A stretch of 64,000 nt of DNA. It comes from Vitreoscilla massiliensis (GTDB lineage: Bacteria > Pseudomonadota > Gammaproteobacteria > Burkholderiales > Neisseriaceae). The notes under the pieces were generated by a model. That model saw only the letters and a program-made list of their open reading frames with translations. It was not told where the DNA came from and made no database searches. Position numbers and translations under genes: made by a program. Location of the stretch: the NCBI RefSeq assembly GCF_001457815.1, contig NZ_LN898221.1:355917-419916 (forward strand), in the 5' to 3' direction. Below, piece by piece: positions 8,441 to 17,905 of the stretch (position 1 is its first letter; each line of letters starts with the position of its first letter).

Positions 8441-8785
8441 ATGACACTGAAAACCTACCACGTTTTTTACCATTTTTATGCCAATGGTGACTCAGTGCCA
8501 TCGGAGTTTCCGGTGTCCATGAATGAAGCCGACATCTACTCGCCCTTATTGGGAAAACTGCACCAAGATGGGGATTTTTTGGGTTTGATTGATGCACAAG
8601 GTGAAACACTGCAAGTGATGTACGAAGCCGACAACGACTTGTATTGGATAGAGGTGTTGGCCTTAGAGCAACGCGGCTCGTATGGCAAATACGTCGGCTT
8701 TGATGAGTTGACCGACTTCTTCAAAGCCTTGCCCGAACATTTTCAACACGACAGCATCAGCAACGCCACGTTTATGGCGTGGTAA
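8441..8785 (+). CDS. small hypothetical protein
   Basis: This 114-residue protein starts at the ATG at 8441, preceded by GAAAGGTG, which decides the start over the in-frame GTG at 8432. It begins MTLKTYHVFYHFYANGD and is rich in Tyr, Phe and acidic residues, with no signal peptide or membrane segment. The pattern of short strands suggests a small alpha/beta fold. I do not recognise the family. It is encoded alone. Confidence 0.6.
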   Translation: MTLKTYHVFYHFYANGDSVPSEFPVSMNEADIYSPLLGKLHQDGDFLGLIDAQGETLQVMYEADNDLYWIEVLALEQRGSYGKYVGFDELTDFFKALPEHFQHDSISNATFMAW

Positions 8786-8834
8786 ACACGGCAGATACGG
8801 CCATCACCCCACAATATTGTCTCTATCACATCAC

Positions 8835-8876
8835 AAGCGGCCTGTATGAACGATTTCCATGCTTACAGGCCGACTT
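8835..8876. repeat. degenerate inverted pair of uptake-like repeat
   Basis: AAGCGGCCTGTA at 8835-8846 faces TTACAGGCCGACTT at 8863-8876. Both copies deviate: the first lacks the final A and the second has an inserted A. It lies between two convergent genes. Confidence 0.6.
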
Positions 8877-8942
8877 AAATCATGACATGCTCTCAACCTT
8901 CACCTATGCATGCTTAAAAACACATGCCTAAGAGCAATCGCC

Positions 8943-9587
8943 TTATCTGTGCGCAGTACCAAGCGACTGCGCCGCTTGCAAGGCCTGAAGTAAAGCCGCG
9001 CGCGTCAGCAAAGTGCAATACGCAGGCGTGCCGTTTTCAAAACGCCAACCTTGTGCCAAGTCGCCAACATCCACGCAGTCCAAACCGACTGCATTAACCA
9101 AGCCTGCGACCACGCTTTTCGCCGCCGCATCGTCACCCGCCATAGGAATTGCCACCCGTGTTGCTGTTCCTGCCGGCGCGGCCACTGCGGCGATGTCTAC
9201 CATGCGGATGGCGTTAAAAGTCTTGACCACGCGCGCCTGCTGAAAATGCGCTTGCACCATGGCGCTGGTTGAATTTAAGCCTTGGTCTAATGCGTAGATG
9301 TGACCATCGCGCTCAGGATAGTAATTCATCGCATCAATAACAATTTTATCGGCCAAGACCGCAGCCGGAATGGTCGCAAATACCGTAAACGGCATCGCCA
9401 ATATCACCACCTCACCGAATTGCGCCGCCTCCACGCTGCTGCCGGCCAAACAGCCCAAAGTCAAACGCAGGCTGAACAAACTCTCAGGTGCGCGCGAATT
9501 GCTCAACATCACCTCATGCCCTGCCGCCACCAAGCGCTCAGCCAAAATGCGACCCACATAACCTGCGCCCAAAATCCCGATTTTCAT
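8943..9587 (-). CDS. NAD(P)-binding oxidoreductase, F420-reductase-like family
   Basis: This 214-residue protein opens with MKIGILGAGYVGRILAERL, a GxGxxG dinucleotide-binding loop. VVILAMPFTVF and VIDAMNYYPERDG follow, as in the NADP-oxidoreductase family related to F420-dependent reductases. The C-terminal part (VVKTFNAIRM, IPMAGDDAAAKSVV) also fits. Neisseria-type bacteria do not use F420, so the electron partner is probably NADP with an unknown substrate. It is transcribed away from a LysR regulator 101 bp upstream, which probably controls it. Confidence 0.75.
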   Translation of the reverse strand: MKIGILGAGYVGRILAERLVAAGHEVMLSNSRAPESLFSLRLTLGCLAGSSVEAAQFGEVVILAMPFTVFATIPAAVLADKIVIDAMNYYPERDGHIYALDQGLNSTSAMVQAHFQQARVVKTFNAIRMVDIAAVAAPAGTATRVAIPMAGDDAAAKSVVAGLVNAVGLDCVDVGDLAQGWRFENGTPAYCTLLTRAALLQALQAAQSLGTAHR

Positions 9588-9688
9588 GTTGTATCCTCAA
9601 TGTGTTTTGATGCAAGCAGTTTAATTCAGCGTAGATTTATGATAAATAAGCTGACAATAACAACACTAACAACTGTGAGTGGTGAATC

Positions 9689-10591
9689 ATGGAAAAATTG
9701 CACAGCATGGCCGTGTTTGTCAAAACCGTGGAATTGGGCAGTTTTTCCGCCACTGCCGAAGCTCTGAATCTGTCGCCACAAATGGTGGCCAAACACATCG
9801 CCAGTTTGGAAGCGCAATTGGCGAACAAATTAATCCACCGCACCACCCGCCGCCACAGCCTCACCGATGTTGGCCGCGCCTATTACCAGCGCTGCAAACA
9901 AATTTTATTGGACATAGAAGCGGCCGATGCCATGGCCAGCGACATGTTGGTGCAGCCCAAAGGCGTGCTCAAGGTCAGCGCACCGCTCACATTTGGGGTG
10001 TTTTCCCTGCCCAATTTCATCAGCCAATTTTTGGCGCGTTATCCCGAGGTCAGCATCAATTTATCGCTGAACGACCGCTTTATCGACCCCTTGGTGGAAG
10101 ACATCGAAGTGATGATACGCATTGGTGATTTGGGCAATTCGGGTTTAATTGCGCGGCGCTTGGCGGATGAGCAATTGCTGATTTGCGCCGCCCCCAGTTA
10201 TTTGCACCAGCGCCCTGAGCCGATGACGCCCGCCGATTTGAGCACACATGAATGCCTGATTTTCGGCCAATCGTCCTTGCCCACGCCAACGTATTGGCAG
10301 TTTCAACACCAAGGCAAGAGTATCTCGCAATTGGTACAAGGGCGTTTGCGCAGCAACAGCGGCTCGTGTTTGATACAGGCCGCATTATCCGGCATAGGCA
10401 TCATGCTGGCACCGGCACGCATGGTCGCGCCAGCCATCGCCGATGGGCGCTTGGTCCAGTTATTACCGCAATACTGCAATCCTGCCAAACCCATGCACGT
10501 GCTATACCCTGCTTCACACCAACCCACAGCCAAGGTCAGCGCATTTGTGAATGCTTTGTTGGAAAGCTTTGGCGACACGCCAAGCTTGTAA
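9689..10591 (+). CDS. LysR-family transcriptional regulator
   Basis: This 300-residue regulator has the N-terminal winged helix MEKLHSMAVFVKTVELGSFS and the recognition-helix region LSPQMVAKHIASLEAQL. The periplasmic-binding-like effector domain follows from about residue 90 (GVLKVSAPLTFG). Sequence features suit the AaeR/DmlR-like subgroup. It is divergent from the oxidoreductase gene at 8943-9587. LysR proteins usually bind such a shared intergenic region and control both genes. No clear T-N11-A palindrome could be fixed by eye. Confidence 0.9.
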   Translation: MEKLHSMAVFVKTVELGSFSATAEALNLSPQMVAKHIASLEAQLANKLIHRTTRRHSLTDVGRAYYQRCKQILLDIEAADAMASDMLVQPKGVLKVSAPLTFGVFSLPNFISQFLARYPEVSINLSLNDRFIDPLVEDIEVMIRIGDLGNSGLIARRLADEQLLICAAPSYLHQRPEPMTPADLSTHECLIFGQSSLPTPTYWQFQHQGKSISQLVQGRLRSNSGSCLIQAALSGIGIMLAPARMVAPAIADGRLVQLLPQYCNPAKPMHVLYPASHQPTAKVSAFVNALLESFGDTPSL

Positions 10592-10727
10592 AGCAGCACC
10601 GCAGTGGTTAAAAGTGATGACAGTGTACATGCGCAGCCCGACACGGGCACTGAAAACCGACACCATCAACACCGAATCCATATTGCTAACTGACAGAATC
10701 ATCGCCACCACTGCCAACACCTTAAAC

Positions 10728-10769
10728 AAAGCGGCCTGTAAACGTGTTTGCACATTTACAGGCCGCTTA
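10728..10769. repeat. inverted pair of uptake-like repeat
   Basis: AAAGCGGCCTGTAAACGTG faces CACATTTACAGGCCGCTT around a short loop. It lies between the convergent LysR and Ivy-like genes and can act as a terminator for either. The remaining bases of 10592-10866 show nothing else. Confidence 0.8.
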
Positions 10770-10866
10770 TGGCATATATGGCCATGCATGCAGACTGGCG
10801 CTGTAGATGTTGACCCTAAACCACCATCAACATTGCCATCTGCATTACATCACCAACACTGTGGGC

Positions 10867-11319
10867 TTACCAATCCATGCGGTCTAACACATGGTGCATT
10901 TGCACGATTTGCAACAAATTCTGTTTGACCTTAGCGCCTTGGGCATTGGTCAATACCGTATCGCCGCGCTGCAATAACAAGGCTTGGCTTTGCTTTTGGT
11001 AGGCAAACGTCCACACCGTGTCACCACAATTGTGCGGTTCGCAAAACGTGCCAACGCTGACGGTTTGATTGGTTTCAAACGTCTTAATCGGCGTCACCAC
11101 CATATTACCCGACTTAAAACCCGACAAAATCCAATCATCGGCCAAGCCGTTTTCACCCAATACTGCCAAAATATTGATTTTCAAAGCAGGCGTGGCTTTC
11201 AACACCGCATCGACATACGGCTCACCGGCGCGCTTTTCCAAAGCCGCGGGCAAAGTGCTCTCGGCCCACGCCGCTTGCAGGCAGGCCAATAAGGCCATGC
11301 ACATCATGGTTTTTTTCAT
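10867..11319 (-). CDS. ivy: Ivy-family periplasmic lysozyme inhibitor
   Basis: This 150-residue protein starts at the ATG at 11319, preceded by AAAGGGA. It has a signal peptide (MKKTMMCMALLACLQAAWA) cut before ESTL, so it is periplasmic. The loop CEPHNCGD matches the CKPHDC loop that Ivy proteins insert into the lysozyme active site, with two Cys to close it. The length is right for Ivy. It would protect the wall from host lysozyme or from the cell's own lytic enzymes. The overall match is moderate, so the family call is likely but not certain. Confidence 0.7.
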   Translation of the reverse strand: MKKTMMCMALLACLQAAWAESTLPAALEKRAGEPYVDAVLKATPALKINILAVLGENGLADDWILSGFKSGNMVVTPIKTFETNQTVSVGTFCEPHNCGDTVWTFAYQKQSQALLLQRGDTVLTNAQGAKVKQNLLQIVQMHHVLDRMDW

Positions 11320-11381
11320 ATGGATTCCCTTTAATGATTTCTTTGGCTGGTTTCTTTTGGATTGTTGCAATACATACAAAT

Positions 11382-11418
11382 GCGGCCTGTAAACCGATTT
11401 CTGTAGTTTACAGGCCGC
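11382..11418 (-). terminator. uptake-like inverted pair between serC and ivy
   Basis: GCGGCCTGTAAAC at 11382-11394 is mirrored at 11406-11418. On the minus strand it lies just after serC and before the ivy leader, so it probably terminates serC and leaves ivy to its own promoter. Confidence 0.75.
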
Positions 11419-11440
11419 CTCATACATTCATGGCACAGGC

Positions 11441-12550
11441 TTAACCATAGCGTTTTTGGAATTCGCCCATGAAGTCGATTAAGGCTTCCACGCCTTGCAA
11501 TGGCATGGCGTTGTAAATGCTGGCACGCATGCCGCCCATGGTTTTGTAGCCTTTGAGCAAACGCAAGCCGCGGGTGGTCGATTCTTGTGCGAACAATTTG
11601 TCCAATTCTGGTGTTGGCGCATGGAAGACCACGTTCATTTGCGAACGCGCGCGCGCGGCCACTTTATTGGTGTAGAAACCGCCACTGCCGTCTATGGCTT
11701 CGTACAATTTTTTCGCTTTTAAGGCATTGATGGTTTGCATCGAAGCCACGCCGCCTTGCGATTGCAACCAACGGAACACCAAGCCTGAGATGTAAATCGG
11801 GTAAGTCGCTGGCGTGTTGTACATGCCTTGGCGCTCCACATGCGATTTGTAATTCCACACGTCTGGGATGCGGTCAGAACAGCGATCCAACAAATCTTCA
11901 CGAATGATGACGATGGTGGCGCCTGATGGGCCAATGTTTTTTTGCGCACCGGCGTAAATCAAACCAAAGTCGGCGACATTGATCGGACGTGACAAGATTT
12001 CGCTCGACATGTCGCACACCATAGGCGGCAATTGGTTGGCAAATGGCTTAGGCACGTCGCGGTATTGCAAGCCGTGCACGGTTTCGTTAATCACATAGTG
12101 CACGAAAGCCGAATCTGGGCTCACATCCCAAGTAGAAGGATCGGGTAAGTCGGTGTAATCGTATAACTCACCACCATGCGCGGCCAAATGAATCTTGGTA
12201 TCCGACAATTTGCCCATTTGATTGTGGGCGATGCGACTCCAGTTACCTGTTACCACTGAATCAACGCGTTTGAAACCATTGGCAAGGTTCATTACCACCA
12301 TATTGAACTGGGCGCTGGCGCCGCCTTGTAAGAACAATACTTTATAGTTATTGGGAATGTTCATCAGTTGACGCAAGTCTTGTTCGGCGTGATAGAGAAT
12401 ACTCATAAACACGTCGGAACGGTGACTCATGGTCATCACTGAAAAACCGGTGCCGTTGTAATCGAACATCTCTGATTGCGCTTGACGCAATACTGATTCT
12501 GGTAAAACAGCAGGGCCTGCAGAAAAATTGTAAATAATGGGCATGGTCAT
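11441..12550 (-). CDS. serC: phosphoserine aminotransferase
   Basis: This is a 369-residue class V PLP-dependent aminotransferase that converts 3-phosphohydroxypyruvate to phosphoserine, and the equivalent step of pyridoxine synthesis. It opens with YNFSAGPAVLPESVL. VLFLQGGASAQFNMV is the phosphate/PLP loop, and the PLP lysine lies in AGAQKNIGPSG. The C-terminus has MGGMRASIYNAMP, the substrate-binding Arg loop. The start at 12550 (MTMPIIYNF) follows AAAGG. An upstream GTG-type extension is less likely. Confidence 0.95.
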   Translation of the reverse strand: MTMPIIYNFSAGPAVLPESVLRQAQSEMFDYNGTGFSVMTMSHRSDVFMSILYHAEQDLRQLMNIPNNYKVLFLQGGASAQFNMVVMNLANGFKRVDSVVTGNWSRIAHNQMGKLSDTKIHLAAHGGELYDYTDLPDPSTWDVSPDSAFVHYVINETVHGLQYRDVPKPFANQLPPMVCDMSSEILSRPINVADFGLIYAGAQKNIGPSGATIVIIREDLLDRCSDRIPDVWNYKSHVERQGMYNTPATYPIYISGLVFRWLQSQGGVASMQTINALKAKKLYEAIDGSGGFYTNKVAARARSQMNVVFHAPTPELDKLFAQESTTRGLRLLKGYKTMGGMRASIYNAMPLQGVEALIDFMGEFQKRYG

Positions 12551-12808
12551 GGTGAATCGGCCTTTATTTGGCTTGGTTGGCAAAACTTTGGCGCCGCCCT
12601 CACGGGTGTAACGTCACACTTTTCTCTCCACCCCAACAATTTGGTGATTTATTCTCAGAAATCATCAAAAAATAGGAGTTTATGGATTCTAGTGCGTTGC
12701 AACATTAGAGGCAAGCCAAAGTTTGTGTGATTTTCTGTGCTAAAAATGCCTTAATACTTTCTTTTCCCACTTAAAACGGGTAAAATCAGTACGTTTTTCA
12801 ATTTCGAG

Positions 12809-12832
12809 AAATGGGCTTCAGCCCATTTTTTT
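12809..12832 (+). terminator. terminator-like hairpin in the rimP leader
   Basis: AATGGGCT and AGCCCATT form an 8-bp stem with a two-base loop, followed by seven T. It ends 16 bases before the rimP start. Nothing upstream on this strand needs a terminator, because serC points the other way. It could therefore be an attenuator of the rimP-nusA-infB operon. Confidence 0.7.
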
Positions 12833-12847
12833 ATTTGTGGGAGCCAA

Positions 12848-13273
12848 ATGGACGTCCAAACCATATTAGACAAAACCTTACCTGGTTTAGGTTATGAGTT
12901 GGTTGATTTCGAATTAACCGCCCAAGGGGACTTGCGAGTTTTCATCGACAGCCCAAACGGCATTACTGTGGAAGATTGTGCCACAGTCAGCAACCACTTG
13001 AGCCGAGTGTTTTTGGTTGAAGACATCGATTACAAACGCTTGGAAATTTCCAGCCCAGGTCTAGACCGCCCGTTGAAAAAGGCCAAAGACTTTGCGCGCT
13101 TTAATGGTCAGCTGACCAAATTAAAAACACGCTTGCCAGTCGACAATCAAAAAAACTTCTTGGGTCGCATCATCGCCAGCAATGACGACAGCGTGACTTT
13201 GGCTTTTGACGGCAAAGAAGTAACCATCCAATTAAGCAATATCGATAAGGCTCGATTGAAGCCAGAATTTTAA
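12848..13273 (+). CDS. rimP: ribosome maturation factor RimP
   Basis: This 141-residue protein assists late assembly of the 30S subunit. The N-terminal alpha/beta domain reads TLPGLGYELVDFELTAQGDLRVFIDSP. EISSPGLDRPLKKAKDFARF is the family signature, and the C-terminal domain is SH3-like. GGGAG precedes the ATG. It is the first gene of the classic rimP-nusA-infB operon. Confidence 0.95.
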   Translation: MDVQTILDKTLPGLGYELVDFELTAQGDLRVFIDSPNGITVEDCATVSNHLSRVFLVEDIDYKRLEISSPGLDRPLKKAKDFARFNGQLTKLKTRLPVDNQKNFLGRIIASNDDSVTLAFDGKEVTIQLSNIDKARLKPEF

Positions 13274-13307
13274 TCCATCGGAAAAACACGTTTGGAGAAA
13301 ACAAAAA

Positions 13308-14810
13308 ATGAGCAAAGAAATATTAACTTTAGTCGATGCCTTGGCCAGTGAAAAAAACGTAGACCGCGAAATCGTGTTCAGTGCACTGGAATTCGCCTTG
13401 GCCACTGCGGCAAAAAAACGCTTTGAACAAGACCACATTGATGTGCGCACTGAAATCAACCGTGAGTCAGGGGAATACCAAAACTACCGTCGTTGGTTAA
13501 TCGTTAAAGACGAAGACTATACCTACCCCGATACCGAAATGACTGAGGAAGAAATCGAAGAGAAATTCCCAGGCATGCATTTGGATGCGGGCGAGTATTA
13601 CGAAGAAAAAATTGAAAACGTTGAGTTTGGCCGCATCGGTGCACAAACCGCCAAGCAAGTAATTTTGCAACGCATCCGCGATGCCGAGCGCGAACAAATC
13701 TTGAACGAGTTTTTGCAACGCCGCGAAAACCTGATTTACGGCACGGTAAAACGTGTTGAACGTCACGGTGCAGTTATTGAAATCGGTCGTTTAGAGGCTT
13801 TGTTGCCACGCGATCAAATGATTCCTAAAGAAAACTTGCGCACCGGCGACCGCGTGCGTGCGTACTTGAAAGAAGTGGCACAACAAGGCAACCGTCCTGT
13901 AGTCATTTTGACCCGTACTTCAGGCGAGTTTCTGGCCAAATTGTTTGAGATTGAAGTCCCTGAAATCGAAAACGACTTGTTGGAAATCAAAGAAGTGGCC
14001 CGTGACCCAGGCTTCCGCGCCAAAATTGCGGTAAAAGCCAACGACCCACGCATAGACCCACAAGGCACTTGTATCGGTGTGCGTGGTTCACGTGTGAACG
14101 CCGTGACCAATGAATTGGCGGGCGAACGCATAGACGTGGTGTTGTGGTCACCGGATACCGCCCAATTCATCATCAATGCTTTGTCACCTGCTGACGTGAC
14201 CCGCATCTTGATTGATGAAGACCGTCACACCGTTGATGTGGTGGTGGCCGAAGACCAATTGGCATTGGCCATTGGCCGTGGTGGTCAAAACGTGCGTTTG
14301 GCGGCTGAGTTGACTGGCTGGAGCCTCAACATCATGACGGTTGAAGAAGCCGACGAGCGCCACCAAGCCCAAGATTCGCAAACCCGTGCGTATTTTGAAG
14401 AGCATTTGAACATAGACAGCGAAGTGGCTGAAATCTTGGTACAAGAAGGCTTTGTGACCTTGGAAGAAGTGGCTTATGTTCCGATTCATGAATTGCTCGA
14501 AATCGACGGCTTTGACGAAGAGCTGGTAAACCAATTGCGCAACCGTGCTCGCGACGCCATTTTGACTTTGGCGATTGAATCTGAAGAGCAATTGGAAAAA
14601 ATAGACGATGATTTGAAATCAGTAGCAGGCATAGACCAAGACATGTTGCGCGATTTGGCCCAACATGGCATCACCAGCCGCGATGATTTGGCCGAATTGT
14701 CGGTGGATGAATTAATTGAAATCACTGGTGTAGACACCGATGCTGCGAAATCCATCATCATGGATGCAAGATCGCACTGGTTCACCGAAGAAGGAGGTGC
14801 GAATGAGTAA
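13308..14810 (+). CDS. nusA: transcription termination/antitermination factor NusA
   Basis: This 500-residue protein binds RNA polymerase and controls pausing, termination and antitermination. It has, in order, the N-terminal polymerase-binding domain, an S1 domain around ENLIYGTVKRVERHGAVIEIG, two KH domains (GTCIGVRGSRVN and LAIGRGGQNVRLA) and two acidic C-terminal helix-hairpin repeats (LVQEGFVTLEEVAYV and LAQHGITSRDDLAEL). The length matches the proteobacterial form. Its stop overlaps the infB start. Confidence 0.97.
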   Translation: MSKEILTLVDALASEKNVDREIVFSALEFALATAAKKRFEQDHIDVRTEINRESGEYQNYRRWLIVKDEDYTYPDTEMTEEEIEEKFPGMHLDAGEYYEEKIENVEFGRIGAQTAKQVILQRIRDAEREQILNEFLQRRENLIYGTVKRVERHGAVIEIGRLEALLPRDQMIPKENLRTGDRVRAYLKEVAQQGNRPVVILTRTSGEFLAKLFEIEVPEIENDLLEIKEVARDPGFRAKIAVKANDPRIDPQGTCIGVRGSRVNAVTNELAGERIDVVLWSPDTAQFIINALSPADVTRILIDEDRHTVDVVVAEDQLALAIGRGGQNVRLAAELTGWSLNIMTVEEADERHQAQDSQTRAYFEEHLNIDSEVAEILVQEGFVTLEEVAYVPIHELLEIDGFDEELVNQLRNRARDAILTLAIESEEQLEKIDDDLKSVAGIDQDMLRDLAQHGITSRDDLAELSVDELIEITGVDTDAAKSIIMDARSHWFTEEGGANE

Positions 14811-17800
14811 TACGACTGTTGAACAATTTGCTTTAGAACGCAGTATGCCAGCCGAACGCTTGTTAGAACAATTGCGTGCAGCAGGTGTGAGCAAACACTC
14901 TACCGCCGATGTTTTGAGCACTGAAGACAAACAAAAATTATTGGCGTATTTGAAACAATCTCATGGTGAGACCGAAGGTCAAAAAATCACCGTGAGCCGC
15001 AAGCAAAACAGCTCAGTCAAAACCGCCGCAGGAACTGTGCAAGTGCAAACCCGCCGTCGTCGCAGCATCCAAATCGACGACGCTGTTGCCAGCGAAGCCC
15101 CTGTTGCCGAAGTGGCAGCGACCGAAGCCCCTGTTGCAGCTGCAGCAGAGCCTGAAGCGGTTGCAGCTGTGGCTGCAGCACCAGTTGAGGCTGTTGCCAA
15201 CGACGACGCAGAAGCACGCCGCGCCGCTGCCAAAGCCAAGGCCGAAGCCGAAGCCGAACGCATTGCCCGCGCCAAAAACAAACAAGCCACTCCTCCTAAA
15301 GCTGAAGTGGCACCCGAAGCTGTGGCCGTTACTGCGGCTGCAGAAGCACCCGCCACACCAACCCCAGCTGAACCAGTTGCGGCCGTCGTGACCCCTACCG
15401 AGGCTCCCAAAGCCGAGGCTGCGCCACAAGCCACTGCTGCGCCAGTTAAAGAAGTTAAACAGGAAGCCACAGAAGAAGTGTCAATCGAAACTGCCAGTCC
15501 AAGTCCAAGCAAAGCCTCTAAACCAGCCGCTCCTGTAGCAGCCCCTTCAGCACCTGTGAATGTGATTTCTGCTGAAGAACAAGCTGCTCGCGATGCCGAA
15601 GCCAAACGCGCTTCTGCTTTGCGCGCTCACCAAGAAGCTTTGTTGCGTGAAAAACAAGAGCGTCAAGCGCGTCGTGAAGCGGCCAAATTGCAAGCCCAAC
15701 AAGAAGCGTTGGCGCAAAAACAGCAAAAAGAAAACCGCTCAGCCAGCCCTTCTGCCAAAAAAACAGAAGCTAACCAAGCCAAAGCCACTGCCGCAGCCAA
15801 ACCTGCCGCTCAAGGCAGTGCTGACAAACCAGCTGAGAAAAAAGCCGTGGTGGCACGTACCAATGCGGACAAACCTGCACGTACTGGTCACCAACAGCCG
15901 CAAAATGAAGACAACCGCGGTGGCAAACCGAAGTCTAAATTAAAAGGCCGCGGTGAAAGCCAACGCGACGACAACAAATGGCGCTCAGGTAAAAAAGGCA
16001 AAAAAAGCGGTCGTCACCAAGTTGAAATTGACAACCAACACACCTTCCAAGCCCCTACCGAGCCTGTGGTACACGAAGTCTTGGTGCCTGAAACCATTAC
16101 CGTGGCCGAATTGGCACACAAAATGGCCATCAAAGCCGTTGAAGTGATCAAAGCCTTAATGAAAATGGGCTCTATGGTTACCATTAACCAAGTGTTGGAC
16201 CAAGAAACCGCCATTATCGTGGTGGAAGAATTGGGTCACATTGCCAAAGCAGCCGAGCCAGATGATCCAGATGCATTCTTGATGGACGGCGAAACCTCAC
16301 ATGCCTCAGAAGCCGAAGCCTTGCCTCGCGCCCCTGTGGTGACGGTAATGGGTCACGTTGACCATGGTAAAACCTCTTTGCTCGACTCGATTCGTAAAGC
16401 CAAAGTGGTGGACGGCGAAGCCGGCGGCATTACCCAACACATCGGTGCCTACCATGTGAAAACCGCTCGCGGTATGGTGACCTTCTTAGACACCCCAGGT
16501 CACGAGGCGTTTACCGCCATGCGTGCCCGTGGTGCCAAAGCCACCGACATCGTGATTTTGGTGGTGGCAGCCGACGACGGCGTGATGCCACAAACCATCG
16601 AAGCGATTAACCATGCCAAAGCGGCTGGTGTGCCTATGGTGGTGGCGGTGAACAAGATCGATAAAGAAGCGGCCAACCCTGAGAAAATTCGCCAAGAATT
16701 GAGCATCCACGGTGTGAACCCAGATGCTTGGGGCGGTGACACTCAGTTTGTCGACATTTCTGCCAAAAAAGGCATCAACATCGACGGTTTGCTCGAAGCG
16801 GTATTGCTTGAAGCCGAAGTATTGGAATTGACTGCGCCGGTTGACGCACCTGCCAAAGGCATCATCGTGGAAGCGCGCTTGGACAAAGGCCGTGGTGCGG
16901 TGGCAACCTTATTGGTGCAATCAGGTACTTTGCGCAAAGGCGACATGCTGCTTGCCGGTTCTGTGTTCGGTAAAATCCGTGCCATGACCGACGAAGATGG
17001 CAAAACCATTAACGAAGCTGGTCCATCAATTCCAGTGGAAATCTTGGGCTTGTCGGATGTGCCTAACGCTGGTGAAGACGCGATTGTGTTGGCCGATGAG
17101 AAAAAAGCGCGTGAAATCGCCTTGTTCCGTCAAGGCAAATACCGCGACGTGCGCTTGGCCAAACAACAAGCGGCCAAATTGGAAAACCTGTTTGCCAATA
17201 TGGGCGAAGGCGAAGTACAACGCTTGTCTGTCATCATCAAAGCCGACGTACAAGGTTCTTACGAAGCCTTGGCTGGCAGCTTGCGCAAATTGTCTACCGA
17301 CGAAGTGCAAGTGGATGTGTTGCACAGTGGCGTAGGTGGCATTAACGAATCTGATGTGAACTTGGCGATTGCTTCTAACGCCACCATCATTGGCTTTAAC
17401 ACCCGCGCCGATGCTGCAGCACGCAAATTGGCCGAGTCTGAAGGCATTGATTTGCGTTACTACAACATCATTTACGATGCCATCGACGATGTGAAAGCAG
17501 CGATGAGCGGCATGTTGGCACCAGAGAAGAAAGAACAAGTCATCGGTACTGCCGAGATTCGTCAAGTCATCACGGTGTCCAAAGTCGGCAATATTGCTGG
17601 CTGTATGGTGACCGATGGCGTGGTGAAACGCGACGCTTCTGCCCGCTTGATTCGCAACCACGTGGTCATCCACACTGGCCCACTCGACTCGTTGAAACGC
17701 TTCAAAGACGACGTGAAAGAAGTGAAACAAGGTTACGAATGTGGTTTGATGCTCAAAGGCTATAATGAAATCGTCGAAGGCGATACCTTGGAATTCTTCG

Positions 17801-17829
17801 AGATTGTTGAAGTCGCACGCAGCTTGTAA
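14803..17829 (+). CDS. infB: translation initiation factor IF-2
   Basis: This is a 1008-residue GTPase that brings fMet-tRNA to the 30S subunit. The start at 14803 is fixed by GGAGG just upstream and overlaps the nusA stop by eight bases. After the N-terminal IF2N domain comes a long Ala/Glu/Lys/Pro-rich linker to about residue 420. A second IF2N-like segment (TITVAELAHKMAIKAVEVIKAL) follows. The G domain has GHVDHGKT (about 516), DTPGHEAF and NKID, then domains II to IV. The linker explains the repetitive codons at 15100-15900. Confidence 0.97.
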   Translation: MSNTTVEQFALERSMPAERLLEQLRAAGVSKHSTADVLSTEDKQKLLAYLKQSHGETEGQKITVSRKQNSSVKTAAGTVQVQTRRRRSIQIDDAVASEAPVAEVAATEAPVAAAAEPEAVAAVAAAPVEAVANDDAEARRAAAKAKAEAEAERIARAKNKQATPPKAEVAPEAVAVTAAAEAPATPTPAEPVAAVVTPTEAPKAEAAPQATAAPVKEVKQEATEEVSIETASPSPSKASKPAAPVAAPSAPVNVISAEEQAARDAEAKRASALRAHQEALLREKQERQARREAAKLQAQQEALAQKQQKENRSASPSAKKTEANQAKATAAAKPAAQGSADKPAEKKAVVARTNADKPARTGHQQPQNEDNRGGKPKSKLKGRGESQRDDNKWRSGKKGKKSGRHQVEIDNQHTFQAPTEPVVHEVLVPETITVAELAHKMAIKAVEVIKALMKMGSMVTINQVLDQETAIIVVEELGHIAKAAEPDDPDAFLMDGETSHASEAEALPRAPVVTVMGHVDHGKTSLLDSIRKAKVVDGEAGGITQHIGAYHVKTARGMVTFLDTPGHEAFTAMRARGAKATDIVILVVAADDGVMPQTIEAINHAKAAGVPMVVAVNKIDKEAANPEKIRQELSIHGVNPDAWGGDTQFVDISAKKGINIDGLLEAVLLEAEVLELTAPVDAPAKGIIVEARLDKGRGAVATLLVQSGTLRKGDMLLAGSVFGKIRAMTDEDGKTINEAGPSIPVEILGLSDVPNAGEDAIVLADEKKAREIALFRQGKYRDVRLAKQQAAKLENLFANMGEGEVQRLSVIIKADVQGSYEALAGSLRKLSTDEVQVDVLHSGVGGINESDVNLAIASNATIIGFNTRADAAARKLAESEGIDLRYYNIIYDAIDDVKAAMSGMLAPEKKEQVIGTAEIRQVITVSKVGNIAGCMVTDGVVKRDASARLIRNHVVIHTGPLDSLKRFKDDVKEVKQGYECGLMLKGYNEIVEGDTLEFFEIVEVARSL

Positions 17830-17835
17830 GCATTT

Positions 17836-17850
17836 AAGCGGCCTGTAAAC
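17836..17850 (+). repeat. single uptake-like repeat after infB
   Basis: AAGCGGCCTGTAAAC lies six bases after the infB stop and directly before the terminator hairpin, without an inverted partner. Confidence 0.75.
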
Positions 17851-17852
17851 AT

Positions 17853-17888
17853 AAGCTGTCTGGACGCTTAGGCCTCTGGACAGCTTTT
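17853..17888 (+). terminator. possible terminator between infB and rbfA
   Basis: AAGCTGTC at 17853-17860 pairs with GACAGCTT at 17879-17886 around an 18-base loop, followed by TTTT. The large loop makes it weaker than the others, and partial read-through into rbfA is likely. Confidence 0.55.
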
Positions 17889-17905
17889 ATATTAGGAAAC
17901 ACAAC

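Noticed and set aside
14979..15605. Long minus-strand frames opposite infB
   Set aside because: They are shadows of the Ala/Glu-rich IF-2 linker; the repetitive codons suppress stops on the other strand.
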